In this document: in pieces, positions 52,796-63,750 of the stretch
Position numbering within the stretch: position 1 is the stretch's first letter
Layout of the letters: each line of letters starts with the position of its first letter
NCBI GenBank assembly: GCA_018806915.1
Contig: JAGKQI010000090.1
Location: 372,001 to 436,000 of the forward strand
DNA length: 64,000 nt
DNA from: Phytophthora colocasiae
Taxonomy: Eukaryota > Oomycota > Peronosporomycetes > Peronosporales > Peronosporaceae
Direction: 5' to 3'
The notes under the pieces: generated by a model
The model's database searches: none
The model's input: only the letters and a program-made list of their open reading frames with translations
Told to the model about the DNA's origin: nothing
Translations under genes and position numbers: made by a program

Positions 52796-55700
52796 CCCCT
52801 CCAAACCGGATGCTGCATAATGCAGGATTAGCAAAAAGCTTAAACTGAATATATTCAGCTTAAGAGAATTTAGACTTGAAGTTTGTATGGGGTGTATTTT
52901 CCCTCGCCAAGGGGTATACAAACTTTAAGTAAACTGGATGTCGTGTTTCTGTACGCACCCTTTCTACTCACACGAGACCTGCGGCAACCATTTGTCAAAT
53001 TTTTAAAATTCACTTTTGGCAGGGTGATGTGGACCACGCTTTCTTTGCATCGCTTTGGGGGGGTTCTACCAAATGAGTGGTTCGCAAGTGCCGCTTTTCA
53101 AAAGCCTCCCTCATTCGAGATTTTGCGCGGGAAGAGTACAAGTCAGCAGAGTACAAGTCAGCAGCAGAGATGGTGAAGCCACGTGGCAAAATTCTCCGGA
53201 ACAGCGAGGTTACAGCGCGTGACCTCTCATTCAAGTCGGTTTGGCGGGAGTTGCGTGGGCAAGGCTGGACGCGCAAGCCGCCATCGCGACGAGGCTTAGA
53301 TGATCGCTACTTTTACATCCGGCCCAACGAAAACACGAGCACTTCACTTCAGAAGCAGAGGTGACAGCGCTAGGGAATGAGCTGCTAGCAGACAAGGACG
53401 ATAGCTTGAACACTGTTGAGCTGGGTGACGAGGCGCGGCAGTTCGGCATGATCGATTCTGGGGACGAGGCTGAAAAAGACGACGTCGAAGAAGGCGAATA
53501 CGAGTCCGATGTGGATGTGGAACATTATTGCGCTTCGGAAGATGATCGCGACGACCCCGAAGAGACGGAGACGGAGATCGCTGCAGAAGTGCTGTTTGCA
53601 GAAAACTTTCTGCAAAGCTTTGGAGGCGAGGATGAAGTGATGTCGGGTAACTTGAAGAACGCTGTACTGCGCGGTATGACAACAAGTGGGTGGGAGGACG
53701 TTATGGAACCCGACATTGGAGTGACTATCACGACGCCGTACGAACCTCTCAAGAGTACCGGTGCATATCCTGGCCTACGCCAAGGTTATTCCGGACCAAC
53801 AGCTGAGGCGCTTCGGCACGGCGATTCCCCAGTTGCGCTGTTCTTCTTCTTCATGCCAGTTGTGATGTGGCAGCATATCGCCGCCTGTTCGAACGAGTAC
53901 CACCGCGAGATGCTTCCTCTGCGAGTGGACGAAGCTTTTTGTCGCTACAAAAAGAGACGACAGCGGAATAAGAACCTGCCCAGAAAGACCCGTCGTGACA
54001 TCCAGCATGATATGGAGGTGATGAAGCCGATCATGCCCCACGAGCTGTGCCGGTTTATTGGTTTGCTGGTGGCGAGGACAATTGCACCTAACCGGGAGAA
54101 GCTTTCGAACCACTGGAAAACCGTTGACGTTGGAGCCATTTCGCGTGGATGCTTTGGCTCAGTGCTTTCACGTAACCGGTTCATGGAGATTTCTAGAAAC
54201 CTACACTTCAATCCAAACAGTGATGAACGGGCTTCTACAGATCGCGCGTGGAAGATTCGCAAAGTGGTGGAGGTGCTGCAGCGCACATTTGTTCGGGGAT
54301 ATGTGGCGCCATCGCACTTGGCGTTTGACGAAGCAGTTCTGCCAAGCCGGTCGTCGTTCAACAAGATGCGAGTCTACATGAAGGATAAACCCCACAAGTG
54401 GGGCACAAAGCTCTTCATGCTGTGCAGCGCAGTAACCGCGTACTGCATTCGGTGAGTTTTTTTGGACTTTCGAGATACTTATGCTGTACGATGCAGTTTA
54501 TTAACGGAGTTTGGATTGATCTTATGATGCATATCGACAGGTTTGAAGTGTACTGCGGGAAGAAGCAACATGAAAGTGACGCCCACAAACCAGACATGAA
54601 GTCGGGCCCTGCTGCAGTCGTGCGAAACCTGATGGAAGTGTTTGGTCCTGAAGCAAGGAAACACGGAATGCGGCTCGTCGTCATTGATCGTTTCTATACA
54701 TCCGTGGCTTTGGCCATTCAGCTGCTGCTCATGGGCTTCTACTGCGTCGGTACAATTATGACAAATCGCCTCGGCTACTGCAAGGAAGTGATAGAAAAGA
54801 AGAAGACCCGGCCGAAGACTATTCCGCGTGGTTCCTTCAAAGTAGCTCAGTCAAAGCTTGTACCTGAAATGAAAGCTATAAGTTGGTGGGACTCTCGACC
54901 CGTGCATTTCTTGTGCACCGGAAGCAGCACGGCAGTCGACAGAGTATTGCGTCAGGATGGCCCAGAGCAGGTCGAGGTTCCGTGTCCTAGAGCTATCAAG
55001 GACTATCACGCCTTCATGGGCGGCGTGGACGTCCACGACCAGTTGAGGCTACAGCGCTACTCGCTGCAGCGCGCACTCCGGTTCAAAAAGTACTACAAGT
55101 CGCTCGCACTGGGCCTTATCGACCTGGCCATCGTGAATGGCTACATCGTGCACAAGGCCTACCACAAGAACAAGGCGTCGCGACCTTTGACGCATGTCAA
55201 GTATATGATCAAGCTGCACCTCCAACTGACCCAACTCCAAGCCACAGACATGTACGAAGAGAACTCGTTCGGGACCCAGAGAACTCCTGCCCCAGTTGCG
55301 TATACACCAATCCCGCAACATGCTGGTGACCAGTCCAGCCCACATACAGCGAGGCAGGTGGACGAGTGGCGAAACAAGGACACACAGGCGAAGCGTCGAC
55401 AACGAGCGTGCAAGGTTTGCTCAGCTCTTCGCACCGGTGAGCAGCGGGCATCTACAACAACCTACTTCTGCAAGGACTGCAACAACGTTGGGCCGATATT
55501 CCTGTGTATGCGCTCTAGGCGCTCCGTTCGCGGTGTGGCCATGACATGCTGGGACATCTGGCACAAGGAGTGGGTGAACGGTACACTGATCCCTGTGGAG
55601 AAAGCGAGGCCGATAAGAATGCGCCGCAGAGCTGATGGGACTTTACCGGGCACGCCATCCACACCAGGCACACCAGCTTCGACTGCTTCAAGCAAGAGAC

Positions 55701-56278
55701 GTCGGACGAACACCTAAGCGTTAAGCTGCATATAAAGCTGCCGGTAACATGAATATATGCTGCATGGATTGGCTAATATTGATCGCTTGATGTGCCACGC
55801 AATGCGTGCTGCTCTCAAGTGTATCCTGACCGTCCTGTCTTGGCGCTAATCTTTGCGTTTACTTCGCTTACATCACCAGCTGTTCCCGCTTCACTTGGAT
55901 CTAGTAATACCCCGTAGATGGTGCAGTAACGCATCATTTGCTCACTTTATCAACACCAGGTCCATGGGGGTGACACCCCTTCTTTTGTATACGGATTGTG
56001 AATAGGGAAGTTTTGATTTCTGAAATTTTGAAAAATGATAGCAGGTGTCTCCAGTTTCTGTTCCAGTGGTGTCCCGTCCATTTCTGCGTTAAGATGCAAT
56101 ATGCAGTCTTCACTTGCCTGTTTGGTTGCCAATATGCAGGTTAGATGCATCTTTATCACGACTTTGACCTTCGCCTGCCTATAATCTGCTCTGTCCCGTC
56201 TAAAAGTATACAAACATCAAGTCTAATTATGCTGCATATGCAGTTTAAATGTTCCAGCCGAATCCGGGTCTGGAGGGG
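52796..56278 (+). mobile_element. piggyBac P3 nested in the hAT element
   Basis: A 3,483-bp element between TTAA at 52792-52795 and 56279-56282. Ends CCCCTCCAAACCGGAT / ATCCGGGTCTGGAGGGG. Subterminal palindromes CTGCATAATGCAG (52813) and CTGCATATGCAG (56232), plus an inverted pair around GACTTGAAGTTTGTAT (52872) and its counterpart (about 56208-56226), differ from those of P1 and P2. Confidence 0.93.
53170..55717 (+). CDS. piggyBac P3 transposase
   Basis: The start ATG at 53170 gives MVKPRGKILRNSE and SFKSVWRELRGQGW (N-terminal domain). A one-base shift near 53340 leads to the frame 53361-54451. The core has FDEAVLPSRSSF (about 54328) and the first-Asp position reads LFMLCSAVTAYC (about 54415), where the other copies have CD. 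Intron 54452-54540 (GTGAGT...CAG) follows; then FEVYCGKKQ, VVIDRFYTS (second Asp, about 54683), GGVDVHDQLRLQRY (third Asp, about 55022) and the Cys-rich tail CKVCSAL, CKDCN, CMRSRR (about 55408-55515). Apart from the N-terminal shift and the CD-to-CS change it looks complete. Transposition competence is doubtful. Confidence 0.82.
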
Positions 56279-56317
56279 TTAAATAACAATCTTATTTTTC
56301 ACAACCCTGGGTGAGAA

Positions 56318-57559
56318 CAAGTTACACCCAGCCTTTGGCACATACAGTACATCTTCCAGAAATACTGTCACCATTTGCTCGTCAACCATTTTATCTAGCA
56401 GTACAGTTCCAAACCCCTCTGCTTGAGCTACTCCACTGTCGGTAAATCCTGAAACTGTCGGGTTCCAGTCGCTATCATCCATACTTTGGAGCGATGTGAA
56501 GTACTCCTTATTCGCCACGATGTGAGCATTGCTACCTGTGTCGAAGTACCACCGGTTCGGGTCGTAGTCATTTGCTGCATGCTTCACAACGTCACTGACC
56601 ACCACATCACGCTTGAGCGAGTGCGCCGACACCTGAGGTTTTTGTTTCGACTCTCCTTGTTCTTTCTTCGAGCATGCATACTTCGGTTTTGCATTCTTCC
56701 GTCCGCTTGGCTGCTCACGTTTTTCTTCAGCCAACAGGTCCGGACAGTCACTTTTGTAGTGTCCCTTACCACCACAGTTGAAGCACTCGACATCCGCAAT
56801 GTCAATCTTCTTCTTGAATTCTTTTCCGTGGTTTTGCTGCTTACTAGTCCTCCGAGTCTCTGAAGAGCTTCCTTGCGTCTTCTTGCCCGTGTTGTTTCCA
56901 AATGCATGACTATCCCAGTCTTTGCTTCGTGATTCTGCAGTCAAAATCAGCTCACGGATATTCTCTGGTGTGTATTTGCACATGTCCTTACTGAACAAAA
57001 CTTTCCTTCGTAGCTCGTTGTAGCACATCTGGTTTGGCAGACTACGCAGGAGAATATCCACCATTTGTAGATCATTCACAGGTGCCTCCAAGTCCTTCAG
57101 CTGCTCCATCATCTCGAACATCTTGTAGAGATGGCTACGCACATCACCATTGGCGCGCAGGTGAGTCCTGTGTAATTCACCGTTCAGGCGATACACCTTC
57201 TGCGCCTTCGTGGCCGAGTTCGTCTTCCCGTCGTAGATGCTGCACAGCTCACGCCACATTTCAGTGCCTGTCTTCTTTGACATCACTTGCTTGGCTAGTC
57301 GCATCGACAGTGAACCCTGGATGAGTATCTTCACCTTGGCCTGCTTCTTCTTGAAGTCATTTTTTTCTTCCTCTGTGTCTCCTTCGGTCTTCGTGCCGAG
57401 AACAATCTCATCCAACAAGCTCTTTTCAAACGCGTTGATCATTGACTGTTTATAGAATATCCAGTCTTCCCCGTCCCAACGGACCGGAATTCCCTTAGAT
57501 CCTATCTTGAAGCCCTTCTTCTTGTGCTTGCTGTCGTCTGAGTCGGAAGATGAAGACAT
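56318..57559 (-). CDS. Copia-3 Gag and protease (to hAT insertion)
   Basis: ATG at 57559 opens MSSSSDSDDSKHKKKG. Gag helical sequence includes VRWDGEDWIFYKQSM (about 57480) and TEMWRELCSIYDGKTNS (about 57250). The zinc knuckle CFNCGGKGHYKSDC is at about 56790-56745, and the protease site WYFDTGSNAHIV, with canonical DTG, at about 56555. It continues to DVLYVPKAGCNLFSP and is cut by the hAT at 56309. If the hAT and one 8-bp target copy are removed, the frame joins 52229 directly (LFSP followed by GQALDQGF). No shift is visible in this part, making it the cleanest copia Gag in the window. Confidence 0.88.
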
Positions 57560-57641
57560 TGTTGCCTCTGTTACTGATCTTCTAGCTGTCTCGAATCGCG
57601 CCGTGTGCGCTAGCGAAGTCGTAGAGTTGGGCTCGTAATCC

Positions 57642-57792
57642 TATTGGAATCTGGTAACACGCAGGCAACTTGTTGTTAAAGGGGGTAATCTTGGACTGGC
57701 GCCTCTCGGGCCCTCTGTTTTGCACTAACCAGTAGTATTGCTACGTACTCAACGGCCTTCAACGGTCCTAAGTAGTAGTCCACTTTCCAATA
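57642..57792 (-). repeat. Copia-3 5' LTR
   Basis: 151 bp. The adjacent inner sequence (57620-57641, reading leftward GGATTACGAGCCCAACTCTA) resembles the complement of a tRNA anticodon arm but is not the initiator-Met version seen in copia-1 and copia-2. Confidence 0.92.
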
Positions 57793-57939
57793 CATTTTGA
57801 AGGCGATGTAGACATATTCGACCCCATTTTCCAGCGTATCGGTCTCTAGGACTATAACATGCTGGCTACAGAAATGATCCTGTTCTTGAAGTATGAACTG
57901 TTAATGACTACAGAAACTTTTAACCCCTCGGGTACCAAC

Positions 57940-57985
57940 GTCGTAAGTTACGACTTTGATGAGGGCGAAAGTCGTAAGTTACGAC
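57940..57985 (+). repeat. Paired subterminal palindromes of P2 (left)
   Basis: Two copies of GTCGTAAGTTACGAC, 31 bp apart, just inside the terminal repeat, matching the P1 arrangement. The right-end copy is at 61306-61320. Confidence 0.92.
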
Positions 57986-58201
57986 GTAGTGAGCTGCTTT
58001 AAACAGGAAATGGCTCGAAAAAAGAGGGCATGATACTTTAATCAAGTCAAATTTTGAGGCCGAAAAGTATAAGCTGAAAGAGGTCGAATCGGAAAGAGTA
58101 TAAAAAAGGCTAGGGTAAGGGTAGATGTGTAGCACCGACCAGATTGCAGCAGATCGCAAGCCGACGGTAGGTAAGTGGACCTCATTCCAGAATTTGCCGC
58201 G

Positions 58202-60999
58202 ATGGCAAGGGTACGATCCAGCTCGAGGACGAAAGAGGCAGCGGTTGCAAGTATGGTGGACGTGCGCGATATCGACTTCAAGCATCTATGGCGGCAGCTA
58301 CGCTCGGTGGGCTGGACATCTAGAAGACCTTCCGGGCTCACAAACGAGTGGACGTATACATCGCCGAATGAGCAGTCGTTTGTTGGTGCGTTATTGAATT
58401 GAATTCAAAATTTATTATACTAATGATATTGCGGTATGTAGGTGAGGACGCCGTAGTGACCTTTGCTATCGACTCGGGGCTTATTAGGGACGGAAGTGGT
58501 GAGAGTGAGGAGGGGGAGGCAAGCGGAGACGGTGTTGCTTCAATGGAGGACCCTGTGACCGCGTCACAAATTGACACATCCATTGCGATCTCACAAAACA
58601 CTATCTCGGCAATTTTTGGGTCGGACTGCGACTCTGAACCTGCCCAGCTGGAGCAGGATGACCAAGACATGGTTGTGGGGGCGCTCCAGCGTCTTTTATC
58701 TGGAGCTGAGTCAAACAATTCTGACAACGTGGGAGGAAGTGATGACGCCAGTGCGATTGGTGGTGGGAGGGTGGAGGACGATTCCCAGGTAGACAGACGA
58801 TGTGAACGTCATGGTGGATGGTGAGTTGTCAGATGAGTATGAAGTCATCGATTCCAGTGGCAGCGACAATAGTGACAACAGTGGCGATGATATGATTGAA
58901 CGCCGCGAGTATCCTGATGACGTACCTGCACTTGATGAAGAAGTTGTTCACATGGATGATGCATTTGTGGAAGGCATGGGAGGCAAACTGACGCTTGCAG
59001 CGATTGATAAAGACGCACTTCGAAGATTTGAGTGGGGCCCACCGTCATCCAGTTTTGAACCTGTAAGTGGGGAGTACCCTGGGTTGTCTTCTGACGTAGC
59101 CGCACCCACACGCGACCTACAGGAACTGGCCGACTCTCCTATGCTGTTACTGTTCTATTTTCTACCAAAATCACTGTGGGTGAGCATTACCAAAGAGACA
59201 AATCGCTACAAAAAGCAAACCGCAAACGCAAGAGCAAAACGAATTCGGTCGCTACAGCGGAAGCGCGGAATCGCGACCCCTGAAACTATCAAGCAAATCG
59301 AACGGCGCTTGCGTGCGGAGCCTGCATATCAACCCCACGAGGTGCTTCACGTTATCGGACTCTTGGTGGCGAGAATGCTGAACCCAATGACGCGACGCTT
59401 TTCCAGGCACTGGGCAATGTCTGACAATGGAGCGATTCCTGCCGGTTACTTTGGCAAGTTTATGCCTAGAAATCGGTGCACGTCTATCCTTCGTGACCTT
59501 CATGTAGTGAACAACGAGGCTCCCCGTATGCGGGACAAGATTTGGAAGATTAGACCTGTTGTCGAAGTGCTGCAGTCGCGGTTTCGATCAGGCTGGACAC
59601 TGGGCAGTAAGTTTTCGTTCGACGAAGGCGTTCTACCGGCAACTTCAAAGCGCAACACCACGCGCATGTTTATGCCTGATAAACCACACCGTTATGGTAC
59701 GAAGCTGTTCATGGTGTGTGACTCTGGCAGTGCGTACTGTCACCGGTATGTTTTATTATGTTGTAACTTATGACCTGCAAATTCGAAATTGACATTTTCC
59801 ACGTCGTAACTTACTGCTATAGATTCGAGGTGTACGTTGGGAAGCGCGACAGTGGGGATTCAGACAAACAAGCATTCGACAACAAGACGGGAGCAGCAGC
59901 AGTCGTTCGAAACATGAAGGCTTTGCTGGGAGAAAGGTCTCAGGGCTTTCGACTTGTCGTTATCGACAGATTCTACAGTTCTGTTCCACTAGCTATTCAG
60001 CTATTGTCGATGGGTATCTACGTATTGGGAACGATCATGGTCAATCGACTAGGATTCGATAAGCAAGTGGTTGAAAGCCGCAAGTCGCGGCCTCGTGCAG
60101 TTGAGCGCGGATCTTTTGCATTCTCTCGGTCCGTTGCTGTCCCGACCATGGTGGCGTGCCACTGGTGGGATAGAAAACCAGTACACTACCTGGCAACGGG
60201 TTCGATCATGGCGGAGGATTCTATTCACCGCAATATCAAGATGGTGGGGTCGTCTACTGTAAAATGCCCGAAGCTCGTTACGGATTACCAGAGATGGATG
60301 GGCGGAGTTGATGTCCATGATCAACTCCGCCTACAGTCCTACTCGATCCAGACATCATTCCGTTTTCAAAAATACTACAAATCTCTACTCCTCGGGTTTG
60401 TAGACATGGCGCTGGTCAATGCATATCTGACGCACAAGGAAACGTGCCGAATCAAGCGTCTTGTGCCTAAACCACGTGGAGAATGGTACCTTCTCCTGCA
60501 TAAACAACTTCTGCAGCTCAAAGATGAAGACTTCGAGGAAGCTACAGTCCCGACACCCTCACCGCTGATCAACTCTCGCAAACGGCCCAGGTTGAACGGG
60601 CACAAACACATTCAGTTCAATGACTGGGTCGTAGTATCTGGTGTCCAAAAACGAAGGCAGCGCTCCTGTAAAGTGTGTGCCCTCCTCCGTGGCGACCGCA
60701 AGAAATCATTCCAGACTACCTACTACTGCGAAGACTGCTCCCAAACTGACGCGAAGTGCTTCCTTTGTCCCAAGTCACGGCATTTGTACGGAGGTGTGCG
60801 CAAGACATGCTATCAGATCTGGCATGAGGACTTTGATAGTGGTGAGTCTATTCCAGCATCACTTGGCAAGCGGGTAGTTTTGCGGCGATCGGGCAAGGTT
60901 GGTACCCGCAAACCAACTCGTCGTGAGCTGCTCTGCCATGAAGACGGCGACGCTGACAATGAAGAGGAACAGCCAGCTCATCAGTCAGCAATCGTGTGA
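58202..60999 (+). CDS. piggyBac P2 transposase (two introns, one shift)
   Basis: ATG at 58202 (or 58253) precedes IDFKHLWRQLRSVGWTSRRP. Intron 1 is 58386-58441. An acidic linker follows, with a frame change near 58798. Core: FGKFMPRNRCTSILRDLH (about 59450), FDEGVLPATSKRNTTRMFMP (about 59620), LFMVCDSGSAYC with the first Asp (about 59705). Intron 2 is 59746-59822. Then FEVYVGKRDSG, VVIDRFYSS (second Asp, about 59955), GGVDVHDQLRLQSY (third Asp, about 60303), and the Cys-rich zinc-binding tail CKVCALL, CEDCS, CFLCP, C (about 60668-60815). This is the best-preserved piggyBac here; the 58798 shift could be a third intron or a real defect. Confidence 0.85.
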
Positions 61000-61364
61000 G
61001 CTCGTAGGACTGCAAATCAGCTTTCTTTATCATAGTCCATGTTCTGTTGCTCAAAACACAGCATAAGGAAAAGCATAGTCCAGGTTTTGTTGAATCAGAA
61101 GCAGTATTGCTGAGTAGGAAGACATCTGGTGTCGACAAAGAAATGATAGGAAGTCGTAAGTGTTGGCTTTCCAGGGTGAAATGAGGTTCAAAAGTCGTAA
61201 CTCTTACGACATAGCTCAGGAATACCTGTGGTAATTTATAGCGGGAAACTGGTGCATCTCGACGTGGAAAAGGCACGTCAATACAAACATTTATACTAAA
61301 AGGAAGTCGTAAGTTACGACTTAAATAAAGCTGATTCTGCACTCGATTTCTGGTAACCGAGGGG

Positions 61365-62330
61365 TTAATGATTAATTTCGAATGTGACAGAACTTGCTGT
61401 ATTTCTTCTTTGAAGTGTTATCAAATGCAAATGATAATAAAAACACGCGACGGCTCTCGGATGAAATCTTGAAACCTGGGGAAACATTGAATGGCACTTG
61501 ATGTTGTGAATTCCGAGTGTACTGGAATTCGCGCAAAGACAATCAGGCTCGTTCTGCCACATCATCGCACTCTGCTCAATCCAAATTTTTCACCTGGCCC
61601 ACACAGCCATTTGGGAAATTCTCCGGCATCCGCATCTGGCGCAGGGTTTGGTAATTTTCCGTAACTATTGCCGATATTGGCAATGTCATATTGCAATAAT
61701 TTATTGCTCCTCAACCCCAATAACATGCAATTTTTTATATAGGTCAATCTTGGCTATAGCCAAATGTCGTTGACATGTGTGGTTGTTTTGGCAATGGATG
61801 GTAGCGAGAACTATCGCCAAACGGGTGGTGTGGCCACGTTTGCACACAGGGCACACGGGTTATTACAGTTGCTTGTCATTTCCTAACTGAAATACTACTG
61901 TAGTATATTATATCAGTTGATTTGTGTGTTGTATGTATGATGTCGAGGAATTCGGACTATGACTTGTGTGTGTTGGTTGGAGAGGTTGGACGCGGTGGGA
62001 GGGTTCTCGAGGTAACCCCTCCTGAATCCAGGCGCATCGACAGCAACCAACTCGTTCAAAAACTCATGAGAAAAGACGACATAGTGTCACATATTCATGT
62101 GACCTATGACATTGTCGAAAAAATTGGCAATAACTCAATTATTTATTGGCTTGGATGAAGGCCTCCAATCCGTATGATATTGTATTTTTCCTACATCCCT
62201 GATCTGGCGTCCAAAGACACTTGAAATCCTAAGAATTGTGGCTCAAAGGGCAAGTCGAATCGCGATTGAAGTCGTCAAGTACTTCTCAGTGTCTTTAGCA
62301 GTCTCTAAGAGGCCATCTTAGCGCGTCTCC
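61365..62330. other. Non-coding part of duplication copy B
   Basis: Collinear with 4469-5426. I see no gene. Confidence 0.6.
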
Positions 62331-62653
62331 TTAGATCTTGACAACGTTGTCGTAGAGCGGAACAACTCCCTCCTGAGAGAAGTATTCGAGGAACTCGCGC
62401 ATCTTACCTTAAGAACAAGGAGAAGAGTTTCGGCTCTTTTGAAGAAAATATCACCAAGAACCCAGAGCTTGTCAAGCAGGTCAATCAGCTGCTCAAGGAG
62501 CTTAAGCCTTTGCTGCACTCGAATCACTCGGTGAACGCTGAGCTGAGTTACGATGACTTGGATCTGTTCGGACGTCTGCATGGGCTCACGCTTGTTAAAG
62601 GCGTCGAGTGGCCAGCGAAGGCGTGTATTCTGGTGGACTTCACACGAAGCTAA
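62331..62653. pseudogene. Glutaredoxin-2-like pseudogene with inverted 3' end (copy B)
   Basis: Same structure as 5427-5749: the body on the plus strand (62405-62653; PELVKQVNQLLKEL, LSYDDLDLFGRLHGL) and the protein tail inverted to its left (62402-62331). A few substitutions separate the copies. Confidence 0.5.
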
Positions 62654-62792
62654 AGAACCAACTGTATCAAGCATTCAGGCAGACCAACGCTGAGAACCAA
62701 CACTTTAGGGGTGCCATGCTGGACCCAACGCCTATCATTACTCTAAGGACAATATGCGTTTGTATGAAAATAAAACTTGTTGAAACACCACA

Positions 62793-63702
62793 TTACTCGG
62801 GTCTGAACTTGTTGGCCTTCTTCATCTTCTCCACCAGCTGTCGGTCCTCTTCAAAATGCTCACGAAGAGTCTTGAGCTCTGTTTGATGCAAGAAAAGACA
62901 AATTAGCTCCACCGAACAACAAGTAAACCTCCCCCATTTCAACGTACGATCTCGCTTTTTCTCGCGGGTCTGGAACCTGTAGAAGTTGTCGAGCTCCTTG
63001 CTCTTCTGCTTCTTGGCCGGCTTAGCCAACACCTCCTCGGCCTGCACAATGCCGCGTTTCTTGGTGTTCACCACCGTCTGGAAGCCGTCGTCATCCACGT
63101 GATTCTTCAGCTCTTCACGACGACGCTTGTCTTCCTCCTCCATCTCATCGAACGACGCCATGTAGCGATCAGCCAAGTCCTTCACCACTGAAAGCCCTGG
63201 ACGGTTGCGTCGATACTTGGCAGCATATCCTATCACCAAAAAACAGCAAGAAATGATCAGAATTAACCCCTAAAATGCTGTCCCGTACTTAATACATCTC
63301 ACCTTGCAGTCCACAAGGTTTGCCTGGTGCGGGGGTCTCCAAATTGTCCACTTGAAGCATCTTGTCCAGTGATTCCGGAGCTTTAAAGACCACATGTGCC
63401 GTGCGGTTGGCTACGTTATCCGTTGCAACTTCTTCATTCTCGTCATTTTCATTGAATAGACCTGTAGATCCCGCCACAACGTGCTGCACAGCCCCCAAAG
63501 GCTCCAAACACGCTCTCAGCCACTCTTCCGAGGCATTCGGAGGCAGATTCACGAGATACGCGGTGCGTCCAGCGGACAGAACGGACCCAGTGTCATTTCC
63601 AGGCTTGGTGTCGTGCTGTTTGGCGTAGATGAAGCGCTGGAACGAGCTGTGGGGCAGAGGAAGAGCAATGGCGTGGTAGCCGCCGAACACCTTGGACGTC
63701 AT
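62793..63702 (-). CDS. RRP7-like ribosomal RNA-processing protein
   Basis: The only intact-looking conserved host gene. Exons 63702-63303, 63229-62948 and 62878-62793 give 255 residues. Introns of 73 bp (GTGAGATG...GATAG) and 69 bp (GTACGTTG...AACAG) are assigned because the join restores LQGYAAKYRRN and KKRDQLKTLREHFEED. The N-terminal half is RRM-like (TAYLVNLPPNASEEWLRA, THVVFKAPESL-type). The C-terminal RRP7 domain has YRRNRPGLSVVKDLADRY, KELDNFYRFQTREKK and the family-typical end EKMKKANKFRPE. RRP7 works with the UTP-C/CURI complex in 40S pre-rRNA processing in yeast. An upstream in-frame ATG at 63747 is less likely. Confidence 0.85.
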
Positions 63703-63750
63703 TGTTACGATTGGTCGGGACAATCGTGGAAATACGGTGCGTACCACAGT

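Larger units (their letters stand above)
52230..56309. mobile_element. Non-autonomous hAT element, host of piggyBac P3
   Basis: Terminal inverted repeats CAGGGTTGTGAAAAA / TTTTTCACAACCCTG and an 8-bp target duplication GGTGAGAA (52222-52229, 56310-56317) identify hAT superfamily. Without P3 and its extra TTAA it is 593 bp. No transposase is recognisable in it; a short minus frame at 52386-52607 has no clear match. Confidence 0.9.
48415..57792 (-). mobile_element. Copia-3 LTR retrotransposon in duplication copy B
   Basis: LTRs TATTGG...CCAATA, 48415-48573 (159 bp, with an 8-bp insertion) and 57642-57792 (151 bp). Target duplication CATTT at 48410-48414 and 57793-57797; copy A shows the empty site CATTTT at 4344. 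A hAT element with a nested piggyBac splits it at 52230-56309. Without these it is about 5.3 kb. Confidence 0.95.
57924..61364 (+). mobile_element. piggyBac P2 in duplication copy B
   Basis: A 3,441-bp element with TTAA at 57920-57923 and 61365-61368; ends CCCCTCGGGTACCA / TGGTAACCGAGGGG. GTCGTAAGTTACGAC occurs at 57940-57954, 57971-57985 and 61306-61320, with a looped version at 61194-61210. Confidence 0.93.
47615..63750 (+). repeat. Segmental duplication, copy B (interrupted)
   Basis: Collinear with 3569-6800. Pieces are 47615-48414, 57793-57923 and 61365-63750, separated by copia-3 and piggyBac P2. It retains the intact RRP7-like gene. Confidence 0.9.
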
